Below, piece by piece: positions 14,780-22,880 of a DNA stretch of 22,907 nucleotides (position 1 is its first letter; each line of letters opens with the position of its first letter). This DNA is from an uncultured Anaerolineaceae bacterium (GTDB lineage: Bacteria; Chloroflexota; Anaerolineae; Promineifilales; Promineifilaceae): assembly GCA_937967805.1 (NCBI GenBank), contig CALBTC010000082.1:1-22907 (forward strand). The letters are read 5' to 3'. Made by a program: the position numbers and the translations under genes. A model generated the notes under the pieces. The model did no database searches and was not told the DNA's origin. It worked only from the letters and a program-made list of their open reading frames with translations.

Positions 14780-15758
14780 TGTTTGTCGTTTGGGCTTCGG
14801 CATGGAGGGTGTAGGTGACGGTTTCACCGCCGGGGGGCGCCGCTTCGAGTTGGAACGGCCGTTCCTCCCCCACGCCTAATTCCTCCGCCACCACCTGCTG
14901 CTGAAAGCCGGTCACGTTCCCCTGTGCATCATAAAAAGTGGCAACGAGTTGCACCTGGTTGGCAGATACCTCGCCGCTGTTAACGACGGTGCCACTCAGC
15001 GCCACGCTGTCATCATTGAGCGTTAGTTCCGGCGCCAGCACCTCCACATTCAGCGTGCGGGTGCCCAGTTCAACAACGGCCTGCCCCCCAACCACCGCCA
15101 CTGTCGGCTGCGCTAAGTTAAGAGGTGGCTCATTGACGAGCACACCAAACGGGCCGCGTTCGCCTGGCGGGATGATGGACGCGGCAACCCAGGCAGTCAC
15201 ACTGCCGACGAGTTGGCCGTCGGCCGCCAGCAGGCCAATTTCTACCTGGATATTTTCGACGGCCGTTTCCCCTTCATTGGTCACCTCGCCCAGCAGCCAC
15301 AGACTGCCCACCGGCGTCAGATAAGCATGAATTTTATTGACACTCACTTGCAGCGGCACCGGCGTTCCCTGCACCGACAAGGCGCTAGGCGTTGGCGGCG
15401 GCGGCAAGATCACCGGCTGGCCAATCTGCAAATTCTCCGGCACGATGCCCGGATTAAGCGCCAGAATCTCCTCCACCGTCGTGCCCCGCTGAATGGCAAT
15501 CTCCAAAATCGTGTCGCCCGATTCAATCTGGTAGACGACAGGCGTGGCCGTGGGCGTTACGGTGGGGGTGGGCAGCGGCGTGGGGGTGGTTTGGATGACG
15601 GCCGTTGTGGGTGCCGCCCGCGTAACAAAAGAAACGCCAATTTGCGGCGTGTGGGTGGGAACGGCCGTTTCCACCAGCACCGTTCCCGCTTCGCCATTAG
15701 ACCGGCAAGCCACCAATAGCAAACTCAAACTCAATAGAATCACAAACAATTTAGGCAT
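14775..15758 (-). CDS. LysM-domain lipoprotein with Ig/FxLYD-like C-terminal region
   Basis: 327 residues from the ATG at 15756-15758. An in-frame TTG at 15789 would put 11 residues ahead of an otherwise standard lipoprotein signal (MPKLFVILLSLSLLLVAC, Cys18), so the inner start is preferred. A Thr/Pro-rich stalk follows to ~75. One LysM domain (VVYQIESGDTILEIAIQRGT, then TVEEILALNPGIVPENLQIG, then QPVILP) should bind peptidoglycan or chitin-like glycans. The C-terminal ~190 residues contain two beta-sandwich units with the pattern LWLLGEVTNEGETAVENIQV ... and VALSGTVVNSGEVSANQVQL, typical of FxLYD-type domains. There is no strong ribosome site. It probably sits on the outer face of the membrane and holds the cell wall. 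Confidence 0.85.
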   Translation of the reverse strand: MPKLFVILLSLSLLLVACRSNGEAGTVLVETAVPTHTPQIGVSFVTRAAPTTAVIQTTPTPLPTPTVTPTATPVVYQIESGDTILEIAIQRGTTVEEILALNPGIVPENLQIGQPVILPPPPTPSALSVQGTPVPLQVSVNKIHAYLTPVGSLWLLGEVTNEGETAVENIQVEIGLLAADGQLVGSVTAWVAASIIPPGERGPFGVLVNEPPLNLAQPTVAVVGGQAVVELGTRTLNVEVLAPELTLNDDSVALSGTVVNSGEVSANQVQLVATFYDAQGNVTGFQQQVVAEELGVGEERPFQLEAAPPGGETVTYTLHAEAQTTNN

Positions 15759-15837
15759 AACAAAACAGGGAGTATATACCCAAACCGCCAAATGGCACGG
15801 TCATGAAAAAGTTACCCATGAAAAATTCAGGGATGAA

Positions 15838-15886
15838 GCGTGAAACGTGATGCGTGAAGTTTCCTTTCTCACGTTTCACGCATCAC
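15838..15886. repeat. Palindromic element with two mutually exclusive hairpins
   Basis: GCGTGAAACGTGA (15838-15850) is perfectly complementary to TCACGTTTCACGC (15869-15881). GTGATGCGTGAA (15847-15858) is perfectly complementary to TTCACGCATCAC (15875-15886). The arms overlap, so only one stem can form at a time. The element is built from alternating CGTGAAA and CGTGATG units. Confidence 0.7.
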
Positions 15887-16050
15887 TTTGTGGCAAACGG
15901 CCGTCTTTGCCAGTAAAGTTAGCCCCTTCAAAACAACTTCGCCAAAATGGAAGCATACGGCCTGCAAACAGATTTGGCATTCAAGAAATTGGTCCAATCT
16001 TGTTTCAATTGAAAGATTTTCCTCTCTCAACCGTTATACAGGCAGAAACG

Positions 16051-16096
16051 GGTGAGAAGTTGCATGGTCAGCACTTGCCATCTGCAACTTCTCACC
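16051..16096. repeat. Inverted repeat in the sigma-factor leader
   Basis: GGTGAGAAGTTGCA (16051-16064) pairs perfectly over 14 bp with TGCAACTTCTCACC (16083-16096), loop 18 nt. It ends 16 nt before the GAGG ribosome site of the sigma gene, so it could be a leader hairpin or an operator. Confidence 0.65.
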
Positions 16097-16120
16097 TGCA
16101 ACCCAAAAACCGAGGTTTTT

Positions 16121-16687
16121 ATGCTTGATAACGACCAACAGCTTGTCGAACAGGCGCGGCAGGACCCGGCAGCGTTTGGCGCTCTGTATGACCGGTACGT
16201 GGACCGCATTTTTGTCTACACAGCCCGGCTCATGCAGGATGATGCCGCGGCTCAGGATGTAACGGCCGTAACCTTCGAAAAAGCGTTACGCCACATTCGG
16301 CAGAATAGCTGGCAGGGCGATCATTTTGTCGCCTGGCTTTACCGCATTGCCCGCAACGAAGCGATCTCCCGGCTGCGGCGGCAAAAGTGGCTCTCGCCAC
16401 GTGACTGGTTTGGCAGCACGGAACTGCGCAGCACGGAAACGGCCGTGCAGTCCCGCCAGACCCGCCAAACCATCCACCGCGCCCTGGCCCGCCTGCGTCC
16501 CAAAGACCGCGACATCATCGTCTTGCGCTACCTGGAAGAGCTCTCCAGCGAAGACGTCGCCGACATCCTGGCCTGTTCCACCGACAACGTGTACGTGCGC
16601 CTGCATCGCGCCCTGGTCCGGCTGCGCGCCGAGCTGGAACAAGAGATGCCCGCGCCAGCGAGAGAGGTAAATCCACATGTCTCGTAA
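16121..16687 (+). CDS. ECF-type RNA polymerase sigma factor
   Basis: 188 residues from the ATG at 16121 (GAGG 5 nt upstream). In-frame codons further upstream run through the leader hairpin and are unlikely. Region 2 (~19-82): FGALYDRYVDRIFVYTARL, then DDAAAQDVTAVTFEKALRHI and FVAWLYRIARNEAISRLRRQ, matching the core-binding and -10-recognition helices of extracytoplasmic-function sigma factors. Region 4 (~115-170): ALARLRPKDRDIIVLRYLEE, then LSSEDVADILACSTDNVYVR, a helix-turn-helix for the -35 element. The last 11 nt overlap the next gene, whose product looks like a membrane anti-sigma or sensor protein. It probably responds to an envelope signal. Confidence 0.94.
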   Translation: MLDNDQQLVEQARQDPAAFGALYDRYVDRIFVYTARLMQDDAAAQDVTAVTFEKALRHIRQNSWQGDHFVAWLYRIARNEAISRLRRQKWLSPRDWFGSTELRSTETAVQSRQTRQTIHRALARLRPKDRDIIVLRYLEELSSEDVADILACSTDNVYVRLHRALVRLRAELEQEMPAPAREVNPHVS

Positions 16688-19556
16688 CAAAAATTTAAAC
16701 CAATTTGACGATTTAGTTGATGAACTGAAACAGACCGAGGAACGGCCGTCCCTCCCCCCCACTTTCAAAACCGAACTGCGCGGCCAACTGCTGGACCAAT
16801 ACGAACAATCCGGCTTTTCCTGGGGGAATGTGCGGCAATGGGCGGGAACGGCCGTTGCCCTCGGCGTATTGGCCCTGATTGTCTTTATCAGCTGGAGCAG
16901 CCTCAGCCGGCAGTCCGGGGCCGCCAGCGCCTTCATGGACGCTGTGGACGTACCTGGTCGCGACGAATTTATTGTGTACGATCAGCTGCGTATTGAGCTG
17001 CCCGTCTGGACCGATCAGGATACCGGACTGACCGAAATGACGGCCGAATCGTGGCAATCGCTCGACGGCACCTTTTTCCGGGGCGAGGTCGTCGATGCCA
17101 ACGGCAAGCAGCGCGTTTTTGCTCAAGCCGATGGCCAATTCCTCTGGCGCGGCACGTATGACAGCAATGTTGAGCGCATGGAAACCGTCTCGCTGCAATA
17201 CTTTGACGTTTACCACGCCCTGGCTCATGCCGAGGGCTGGGCAGGCAATGCCACCACGCCGCCTTTCTACGACGATGTCGGCTGGGACGGTTTGGTGCAA
17301 ACAGTCCTGCGGCTGGATTGGCAGTGTGAAGGGGCGGAATGCGTCAACAAATATCTGGTTGAACCGCCGCTGGGGGTTAGCAGCCGGGGTGGGGAATATG
17401 AACCGTACGGCTGGGGTGTTTCTTTAATTGATACAGAGACGACGGCCAACGGCCGTTCCCTCACCACCTACCTCATTGGCTATTACCCCAATCAAGATGG
17501 ACTCTCCGGCAGCCAATACCGGCTGGTAAAGCTGGACAGCAGCAGCCACGCCGTTGTCGAGGTCGCCGACTACGACGGCGAGACGCTGCTGCGCCGCCTG
17601 GAACGCGTCACCCACCAGATCATGACCAGCGCCGATTTGCCCGAAGACCAGTTCACGCGGTTACCGCCTGGCACCGGCGTTTCTTATGTCCTGCCGGAGG
17701 GTCGCACAACGGCCGAAACCCGGCTGCTGGCCGCCCCCAATGGCGAACCAGAAGCCACGCTGACGGCAGACACGCTGGTTACACTCAGCGGCCTGATGGC
17801 CAACCAGCTGGCTGTGGTGCAAAACGGCACCACCTGGCAATACATCACCGTGCCCGGCGTGGGCCAGGGTTGGGTGGATGAAGCAAACTTACAGTGGCCG
17901 CTCACCAGCGACGGTCAGCTGGTTGATCTGGATACGAGCGGGCTGCCAACGGCCGTTCCCCTCCAAACTCAGCTTACCATCCTGCAAACTTACCGGACCG
18001 AGCTTCAGGCTATCTTGCCTCAATCCAGCGGAGAAGAGATAGCCCTCTTTGAACAAGCCCTGATCGAAATTGAGGCCGAAATTGCCCGGCTTGAACAGCA
18101 AATCAGTGAAGGAGAAACGGCCGTTTCAGGCGCAATCAACAGCCCTTCGCTTCTCACCCATCACCTCTCAGCAGCAGAGGTAGACCCAGGGGAAACACTG
18201 GCAGTGACCCTGTTTTGGGAAGGTGAGCCAGCAGCAAATACCACAATCGCTGTCCATCTTACCGACAGCAGCGGCACTTTGTTGAGCCAGCAGGATCAGC
18301 CATATGACGAAACAATGGAGGTCAGCGTTACAGTTCCAGAAACAGCGGATGATAGCGCCTACAACCTTGTTGTGATTCCATATGATGCGACAACAGGTAC
18401 CCGGCTAGATTCGCTGCTCTTGAAAGAAATCTTGGTTGAAGCGGCCGTTACCTCTCCAACCCAACATGCCACCAACGACGTCTGGCTCATTTCCGCCACC
18501 CAGTACGCCCGTACCTCAACCAGCGATCCCGTCACGCTGAAAATCACCGTTGGCTACCAGTTCGAATCGGATGAAGAGGTGATTCTCAAGCCGCTCTATG
18601 CCAACCCCAACTGGGAATCATCCAGCGGTGGGCGCATACCAATCGACGGCTTAAGCGATTCCATCACGCTGACGGAAAAATCCGGCACACAAACCATCAC
18701 CTTCAGCGCCAACCCGGACGAAATGCGCCAGATAGTGGGCACCGACCAGCCGGTCCTTGTGATGCAATTGGGCTACTTGAGCGAGGCTGAAAACGGCCGT
18801 CGCGAACTAAACATCCTGGCCATGCCCACCCTTACTGATTTTGTCATCGATTTAGCCAGAACCCATGAAATGCAGTACTATGAACATGACCATACGGCCG
18901 TCGTTAGCGGTACAGGCGGCAACGGCCTAACCTTGCGCAGCGAACCAAACGGGCAGCAATTAGGCGTTCTGGAAGAAGGCAGCGTCGTCACTCTCAACGA
19001 TGATCCCTTGCTGGAAAGCGAAGGGCTTCTTTGGCAATCTATATCCACGACAGTTGGGGAAGGCTGGGTCGTCGCTGATTTTTTGGACTATCCTGTAGGA
19101 TACACGCCAAATCAACTTTGGATAACCAAAGCCATCCAGCTCCCCCGTACTGGTCCCGATAAGGCCATTACCCTGGAAATTACAGTAGAATACATATTGG
19201 TAACCGCCGAGGAAGCTGTTTTGAGTCTCAGCTTTATTCATCCAACATGGGAAGAAACATCGCTAGATGGCTACCGCTACCCAAACTTCAATGCTTTGGG
19301 CGATAAATACCTTGTACTAGCTGGGACAGGCTCTGTAACTATCACTGCGACAATCGACCCTGAAACAATCACCTCCGCCATATACTCAAATGAATTTAGA
19401 CTGATGACACGGCTTTGGGCAACGGATGAAGTCAGTCAACAAACATCTGATCTCATTCTCATGGGTTTTGACAATGGTATGACTTTCGACCTGGAGTCAG
19501 TTAAGGAAATCAGTTACGAAATGGACCCCTCAGAATTGGACGAGTTGGAGCCGTGA
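16677..19556 (+). CDS. Large membrane anti-sigma-like protein with SH3-like and duplicated extracellular domains
   Basis: 959 residues; GAGAGG before the ATG, 11-nt overlap with the sigma gene. Topology: a ~50-residue cytoplasmic N-terminus (NQFDDLVDELKQTEERPSLP), one transmembrane segment (~54-73) and a ~885-residue outside part. This order, next to an ECF sigma gene, fits an anti-sigma factor, although the zinc motif H-x3-C-x2-C is absent. Outside: a globular region (~85-335) with a C-E-G-A-E-C pair; an SH3-like domain (~344-409, ending GVGQGWVDEANL); a coiled coil (~430-480); an Ig-like segment (~490-585); a beta domain (~600-735, NDVWLISATQYAR); a second SH3-like domain (~739-805, TVGEGWVVADFL); and a second copy of the beta domain (~810-945, NQLWITKAIQLPR). 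The ligand is unknown. Confidence 0.72.
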   Translation: MSRNKNLNQFDDLVDELKQTEERPSLPPTFKTELRGQLLDQYEQSGFSWGNVRQWAGTAVALGVLALIVFISWSSLSRQSGAASAFMDAVDVPGRDEFIVYDQLRIELPVWTDQDTGLTEMTAESWQSLDGTFFRGEVVDANGKQRVFAQADGQFLWRGTYDSNVERMETVSLQYFDVYHALAHAEGWAGNATTPPFYDDVGWDGLVQTVLRLDWQCEGAECVNKYLVEPPLGVSSRGGEYEPYGWGVSLIDTETTANGRSLTTYLIGYYPNQDGLSGSQYRLVKLDSSSHAVVEVADYDGETLLRRLERVTHQIMTSADLPEDQFTRLPPGTGVSYVLPEGRTTAETRLLAAPNGEPEATLTADTLVTLSGLMANQLAVVQNGTTWQYITVPGVGQGWVDEANLQWPLTSDGQLVDLDTSGLPTAVPLQTQLTILQTYRTELQAILPQSSGEEIALFEQALIEIEAEIARLEQQISEGETAVSGAINSPSLLTHHLSAAEVDPGETLAVTLFWEGEPAANTTIAVHLTDSSGTLLSQQDQPYDETMEVSVTVPETADDSAYNLVVIPYDATTGTRLDSLLLKEILVEAAVTSPTQHATNDVWLISATQYARTSTSDPVTLKITVGYQFESDEEVILKPLYANPNWESSSGGRIPIDGLSDSITLTEKSGTQTITFSANPDEMRQIVGTDQPVLVMQLGYLSEAENGRRELNILAMPTLTDFVIDLARTHEMQYYEHDHTAVVSGTGGNGLTLRSEPNGQQLGVLEEGSVVTLNDDPLLESEGLLWQSISTTVGEGWVVADFLDYPVGYTPNQLWITKAIQLPRTGPDKAITLEITVEYILVTAEEAVLSLSFIHPTWEETSLDGYRYPNFNALGDKYLVLAGTGSVTITATIDPETITSAIYSNEFRLMTRLWATDEVSQQTSDLILMGFDNGMTFDLESVKEISYEMDPSELDELEP

Positions 19557-19575
19557 TGAAACGGCCGTAATCAAA

Positions 19576-19631
19576 AACCTCCCGCAGGCTTCACCTCAAG
19601 ACACGGACTTGGACAGAACCTGCGGGAGGTT
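19576..19631 (+). terminator. Long hairpin after the anti-sigma-like gene
   Basis: AACCTCCCGCAGG (19576-19588) pairs perfectly with CCTGCGGGAGGTT (19619-19631); the loop contains a second short stem (CAAG/CTTG). It starts 20 nt after the stop codon. There is no T-run, so it may be a terminator, an RNA-stabilising hairpin or a structured leader of the next gene. Confidence 0.6.
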
Positions 19632-19656
19632 GCCCTCGCTCAACTTTAGTCGATAC

Positions 19657-19691
19657 AATACCCCCTTCAACCAACTGAAGGGGGTATTTTT
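19657..19691 (+). terminator. Intrinsic-terminator-like hairpin abutting the start codon of the fusion gene
   Basis: AATACCCCCTTCA (19657-19669), loop ACCAAC, TGAAGGGGGTATT (19676-19688): a perfect 13-bp stem followed by a T-run and then ATG at 19692. The only Shine-Dalgarno-like sequence for that ATG (AAGGGGG) is inside the 3' arm. The structure could therefore end upstream transcription, control the downstream gene by attenuation, or hide its ribosome site. Confidence 0.7.
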
Positions 19692-22600
19692 ATGCCTGAT
19701 GTCACCATTTTGCGGCCAACGTTTAGTCTGGAAGAAGCAGTTGAACTGGCCCGCGATCTCTACAATCTCAACACCACCGCCCGCGAACTACCCAGCGAGC
19801 GCGACCAAAATTTTCACCTGGCTGCAGCAGACGGCCAACAATACATCCTAAAAATCGCCGGCCTTACCGAATCACTGGAAACCTTGAAACTGGAGAAAGC
19901 ACTTATGACCCACCTCAATCGCCAATCCTCCGAAGCTGCTCAGGACAAGCCTCCAATCTCCAATCTCATCCCCAAACTGGTTCTAGCAACTACCAACAAA
20001 CCATTCACCCATGTCAGCAAAAACGGTATCCGCTACCCCGTCCGGCTCATCACGCATTTACCGGGGAAACTGCTGGCTCACACCAAACCACATAGTCCGG
20101 CGCTGCTGCACAGCCTGGGCCGTACCCTCGGCCAGATTGACGCTGCTCTGGCCAATTTTGAACATCCCGCCGCGCATCGTGAATTAAAGTGGGATTTGAA
20201 GCTGGCTGGATTTATCGTTGACTACCTGAAATTCATCCCCGAGGATGGCCAACGCCAACTGGTGCAGGGTTTTCTGGACCACTTTTTGCAGCACACGCAG
20301 CCCCGACTCGACGGCCTGCGCCACAGCATCATCCACAATGATGCCAATGATTACAACATCCTGACCAGCAACCAGCAAGTCAGCGGCATCTTCGACTTTG
20401 GCGACGCGCTCTATACCGCTACGGTGTGCGAGCCGGCCATCGCCGCTGCCTACGCCAGCCTGCACAAGCCGGACCCGCTGGCCGCAGCCGCCGACGTCGT
20501 GCGCGGCTATCACACTGCCCACCCGCTCACCGAGGCGGAAGTGTCACTGCTCTTTTCGCTCATCGCCATGCGCCTCTGCGTCAGCGTGACCATGAGCGCC
20601 TACCAGCACACCCAGGAACCAGACAACGCTTACCTGCAAATTTCGGTCCGTCCCGCCTGGGAAACGCTGGAAAAGCTGGCCCAAACCAGCCCGCTGCTGG
20701 CTGAGGCTACCTTCCGCCACGTCTGCGGCTGGGAGCCTGTGGCCAAGTCTGTGCAGGTTATAGATTGGCTACGCGAAAACAGGGGGCGACTTGCGAAGGT
20801 GATCGACGCCGACTGGCAAAAATCACCACCCACTATTTTCGATCTCACTTCGGGCAGTCTGCTCCTCGGCCAACTCCAAGACCCCAATGACACTGAAGCG
20901 TTTACCATGCTCCTTTTCACCGCGATGGCCCAAAATACCGCCGCCCACCCCTCTCTCTCCTCTGCGCCCTCTGCGGCAAAAAAAATCGGCATCGGCCGTT
21001 ACGACGAACCGCGACGCATCTACACGGCCGACAGCTTCCGTATCCCCGGCAATGATCGGGATGAATGGCGGACCATTCATATCGGGCTGGATTTGTTTGC
21101 AGAGGCGGGAACGGCCGTACACGCCCCCCTCCCCGGCACAGTCCACAGCTTCGCCAACAACACTGACCGCCTCGACTATGGCCCAGTCATCGTCTTGCAA
21201 CATGACGTCTACGATGGCCTCACCTTCTACACACTCTACGGCCATCTCAGCGAAGCTTCACTGGAAGGCCTCACCGTCGGCCAACGCATCGCCAAGGGAG
21301 AGAAGTTTGCCGAAATTGGCACTTTCCCCAGCAACGGCGGCTGGCCTCCGCATCTGCACCTGCAAATCCTGTGCGATTTGCTGCCACCAAACGCCGCCAC
21401 CGACTTTCCCGGTGTCGCCGCTCCCAGCCAGCGTGCCATCTGGCTCAGCCTCTGCCCTGATCCCAACGTGCTCGTCAGGATTCCCAGCTACTTTTTTCCT
21501 CAAGCTGGTCGCAGCAGGGAAGAAATTCTAGCCCTGCGCCAGAAGCACCTGGGGCCGTCCCTGAGCATTTCCTACCAAAATCCGCTGCACATCGTGCGCG
21601 GCCAGGGACAATACTTGTATGACGAAAACAACCAGCCGTACCTGGACGCGGTCAACAACGTGCCGCACGTGGGGCACAATCATCCCCATGTGGTCAAGGC
21701 GGCGCAGCGGCAAATGGCCGTTCTCAACACCAACACCCGCTACCTGCACGACAATCTGGTCGAGTACGCCGCCCGGCTTACCGCCACGCTGCCGGAACCG
21801 CTCTCCGTTTGCTACTTTGTATGCAGCGGCAGCGAGGCCAACGAACTGGCCCTGCGCCTGGCCCGCAGCCATACCGGCCGGCGCGATTGGCTGGTGCTGG
21901 ACGGCGCGTATCACGGCAATACGGCCGCACTCATCGACATCAGCCCGTACAAGTTTGACGGCCCTGGCGGGGCGGGTGCGCCGGAGCATGTTCACGTGCT
22001 GCCCATGCCGGACCCGTATCGCGGCTTGTATCGCGGAGATGATGAGAGGAACGGTCGTCTCTACGCGCAGCACGCTCAGGAAATCATCGAAAAGCTGCAA
22101 ATGCAAGGTAATGGGATTGCCGGATTCATCGGCGAGCCGCTGCTGGGCTGTGGTGGCCAAATTGTGCCCACCGCGGGATTTTTCCGGGCGCTGTTCCCGC
22201 TGGTACGAGCTGCTGGTGGCGTTTGCATTGCCGATGAGGTGCAGGTGGGATTCGGCCGTGTGGGCACGCACCTGTGGGCCTTTGAAACGCAGGGTGTGGT
22301 GCCGGACATCGTCACGCTGGGCAAGCCGATTGGCAACGGCCATCCGCTGGCGGCCGTGGTTACCACGCCCGAAATCGCCCAATCTTTTGCCAACGGCATG
22401 GAATATTTCAACACCTTTGGCGGCAATCCGGTCTCTTGCGCCATCGGACTGGCAGTTTTGGAAGTGCTGATATTAGAAAAGCTACAGTTCAGGGCGCGTG
22501 AGGTGGGTAACCGCTTACTGGATGGCTTGCACAGACTGCAAGCCCGATTCCCGCTCATCGGCGATGTGCGCGGGCTGGGACTGTACATCGGTGTGGAGCT

Positions 22601-22808
22601 GGTGCGCGACCGGCAAACCCTGGAGCCCGCTGCTGAAGAAGCCTCTTACATTGCCAACCGCATGCGCGATAAGGGCATCCTCATCAGCACCGACGGCCCG
22701 CTGCACAACGTGCTCAAAATCAAGCCACCGCTGGTTTTTACGGAAGAAAACGCCGATTTTTTAGTGAAAACGTTGGGGGAGATTCTAGAAGAAATGGTTA
22801 ATGCTTAA
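19692..22808 (+). CDS. Fusion: aminoglycoside-phosphotransferase-like kinase / M23 (LytM) domain / class-III aminotransferase-like phospholyase
   Basis: 1038 residues. Residues ~20-335: APH/choline-kinase-like fold with H215-N-D217-x4-N222 and D235-F-G, the catalytic base and metal-binding motifs. Residues ~435-590: M23 domain with zinc ligands H463-x3-D467 and H554-L-H556, flanked by typical LytM strands. Residues ~610-1038: PLP fold-type-I aminotransferase ([25 protein letters not shown]) with PLP-Lys K878 in [10 protein letters not shown]. From established knowledge, kinase fused to an AGXT2L-type enzyme in bacteria was used to link hydroxylysine kinase and the phospholyases acting on phosphoethanolamine or phosphohydroxylysine. 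A kinase-then-elimination pathway is therefore plausible; the true substrate is not shown. No signal peptide is seen, so the M23 part would be cytoplasmic. It has one ACGGCCGT octamer (21111). Confidence 0.88.
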   Translation: MPDVTILRPTFSLEEAVELARDLYNLNTTARELPSERDQNFHLAAADGQQYILKIAGLTESLETLKLEKALMTHLNRQSSEAAQDKPPISNLIPKLVLATTNKPFTHVSKNGIRYPVRLITHLPGKLLAHTKPHSPALLHSLGRTLGQIDAALANFEHPAAHRELKWDLKLAGFIVDYLKFIPEDGQRQLVQGFLDHFLQHTQPRLDGLRHSIIHNDANDYNILTSNQQVSGIFDFGDALYTATVCEPAIAAAYASLHKPDPLAAAADVVRGYHTAHPLTEAEVSLLFSLIAMRLCVSVTMSAYQHTQEPDNAYLQISVRPAWETLEKLAQTSPLLAEATFRHVCGWEPVAKSVQVIDWLRENRGRLAKVIDADWQKSPPTIFDLTSGSLLLGQLQDPNDTEAFTMLLFTAMAQNTAAHPSLSSAPSAAKKIGIGRYDEPRRIYTADSFRIPGNDRDEWRTIHIGLDLFAEAGTAVHAPLPGTVHSFANNTDRLDYGPVIVLQHDVYDGLTFYTLYGHLSEASLEGLTVGQRIAKGEKFAEIGTFPSNGGWPPHLHLQILCDLLPPNAATDFPGVAAPSQRAIWLSLCPDPNVLVRIPSYFFPQAGRSREEILALRQKHLGPSLSISYQNPLHIVRGQGQYLYDENNQPYLDAVNNVPHVGHNHPHVVKAAQRQMAVLNTNTRYLHDNLVEYAARLTATLPEPLSVCYFVCSGSEANELALRLARSHTGRRDWLVLDGAYHGNTAALIDISPYKFDGPGGAGAPEHVHVLPMPDPYRGLYRGDDERNGRLYAQHAQEIIEKLQMQGNGIAGFIGEPLLGCGGQIVPTAGFFRALFPLVRAAGGVCIADEVQVGFGRVGTHLWAFETQGVVPDIVTLGKPIGNGHPLAAVVTTPEIAQSFANGMEYFNTFGGNPVSCAIGLAVLEVLILEKLQFRAREVGNRLLDGLHRLQARFPLIGDVRGLGLYIGVELVRDRQTLEPAAEEASYIANRMRDKGILISTDGPLHNVLKIKPPLVFTEENADFLVKTLGEILEEMVNA

Positions 22809-22856
22809 TGGTTAACTGTAAATGGTAAACGATTAACCATTAGCCATTTACAATTG
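22796..22856. repeat. AATGGTTAA-family repeat with hairpin, overlapping the end of the fusion gene
   Basis: ATGGTTAATG and TTAATGGTTAACTGTAAATGG resemble the 21-bp repeats at 14738-14779. TGTAAATGG and CCATTTACA form a 9-bp inverted repeat. The last four residues of the fusion protein (M-V-N-A) and its stop codon are encoded inside the repeat. Confidence 0.6.
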
Positions 22857-22863
22857 TAACTAT

Positions 22864-22880
22864 ACAGGTCTGAGACCTGT
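22864..22880. promoter_or_regulatory. Short palindrome with nearby -10-like sequence
   Basis: ACAGGTC-TGA-GACCTGT (22864-22880) is a perfect 7-bp inverted repeat, followed by TATAAA (22883-22888) and an ATG at 22897 at the window edge. It could be an operator or a small dispersed palindrome. The downstream frame is too short to judge. Confidence 0.35.

Larger units (their letters stand above)
15759..16120. other. 362-bp spacer before the ECF sigma gene
   Basis: This spacer separates the divergent LysM lipoprotein and sigma-factor genes. It holds a double palindrome at 15838-15886, one ACGGCCGT octamer (15897-15904), a weak TTGAAA (16009-16014) with TTATAC (16034-16039) 19 bp downstream, and an inverted repeat at 16051-16096. 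No open frame in it looks like a gene. A sigma-dependent autoregulatory promoter would be expected here, but I could not identify one with confidence. Confidence 0.6.
540..21118. repeat. Highly iterated palindromic octamer ACGGCCGT (about 48 copies)
   Basis: First bases by hand count: 540, 616, 1567, 1821, 2997, 3188, 3336, 3498, 3854, 3947, 4480, 5701, 6493, 7572, 7863, 7976, 8160, 9489, 9784, 10231, 10300, 10485, 10615, 11658, 12027, 12218, 12281, 12654, 13082, 13306, 13550, 14029, 14855, 15259, 15598, 15661, 15897, 16262, 16439, 16742, 16848, 17449, 17949, 18117, 18793, 18894, 19561, 21111. About 0.35 would be expected with uniform bases. About 24 copies read T-A-V, 14 read x-G-R and 6 read R-P. 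Copies at 7863, 15897 and 19561 lie outside genes, and 7572 lies upstream of the preferred Crp start. Many extend to AACGGCCGTT; 14855 extends to GGAACGGCCGTTCC. Confidence 0.92.

Noticed and set aside
540..21118. CRISPR or tandem array from the many ACGGCCGT copies
   Set aside because: Copies are single octamers at irregular distances inside unrelated genes, with no spacers of constant length and no cas genes.
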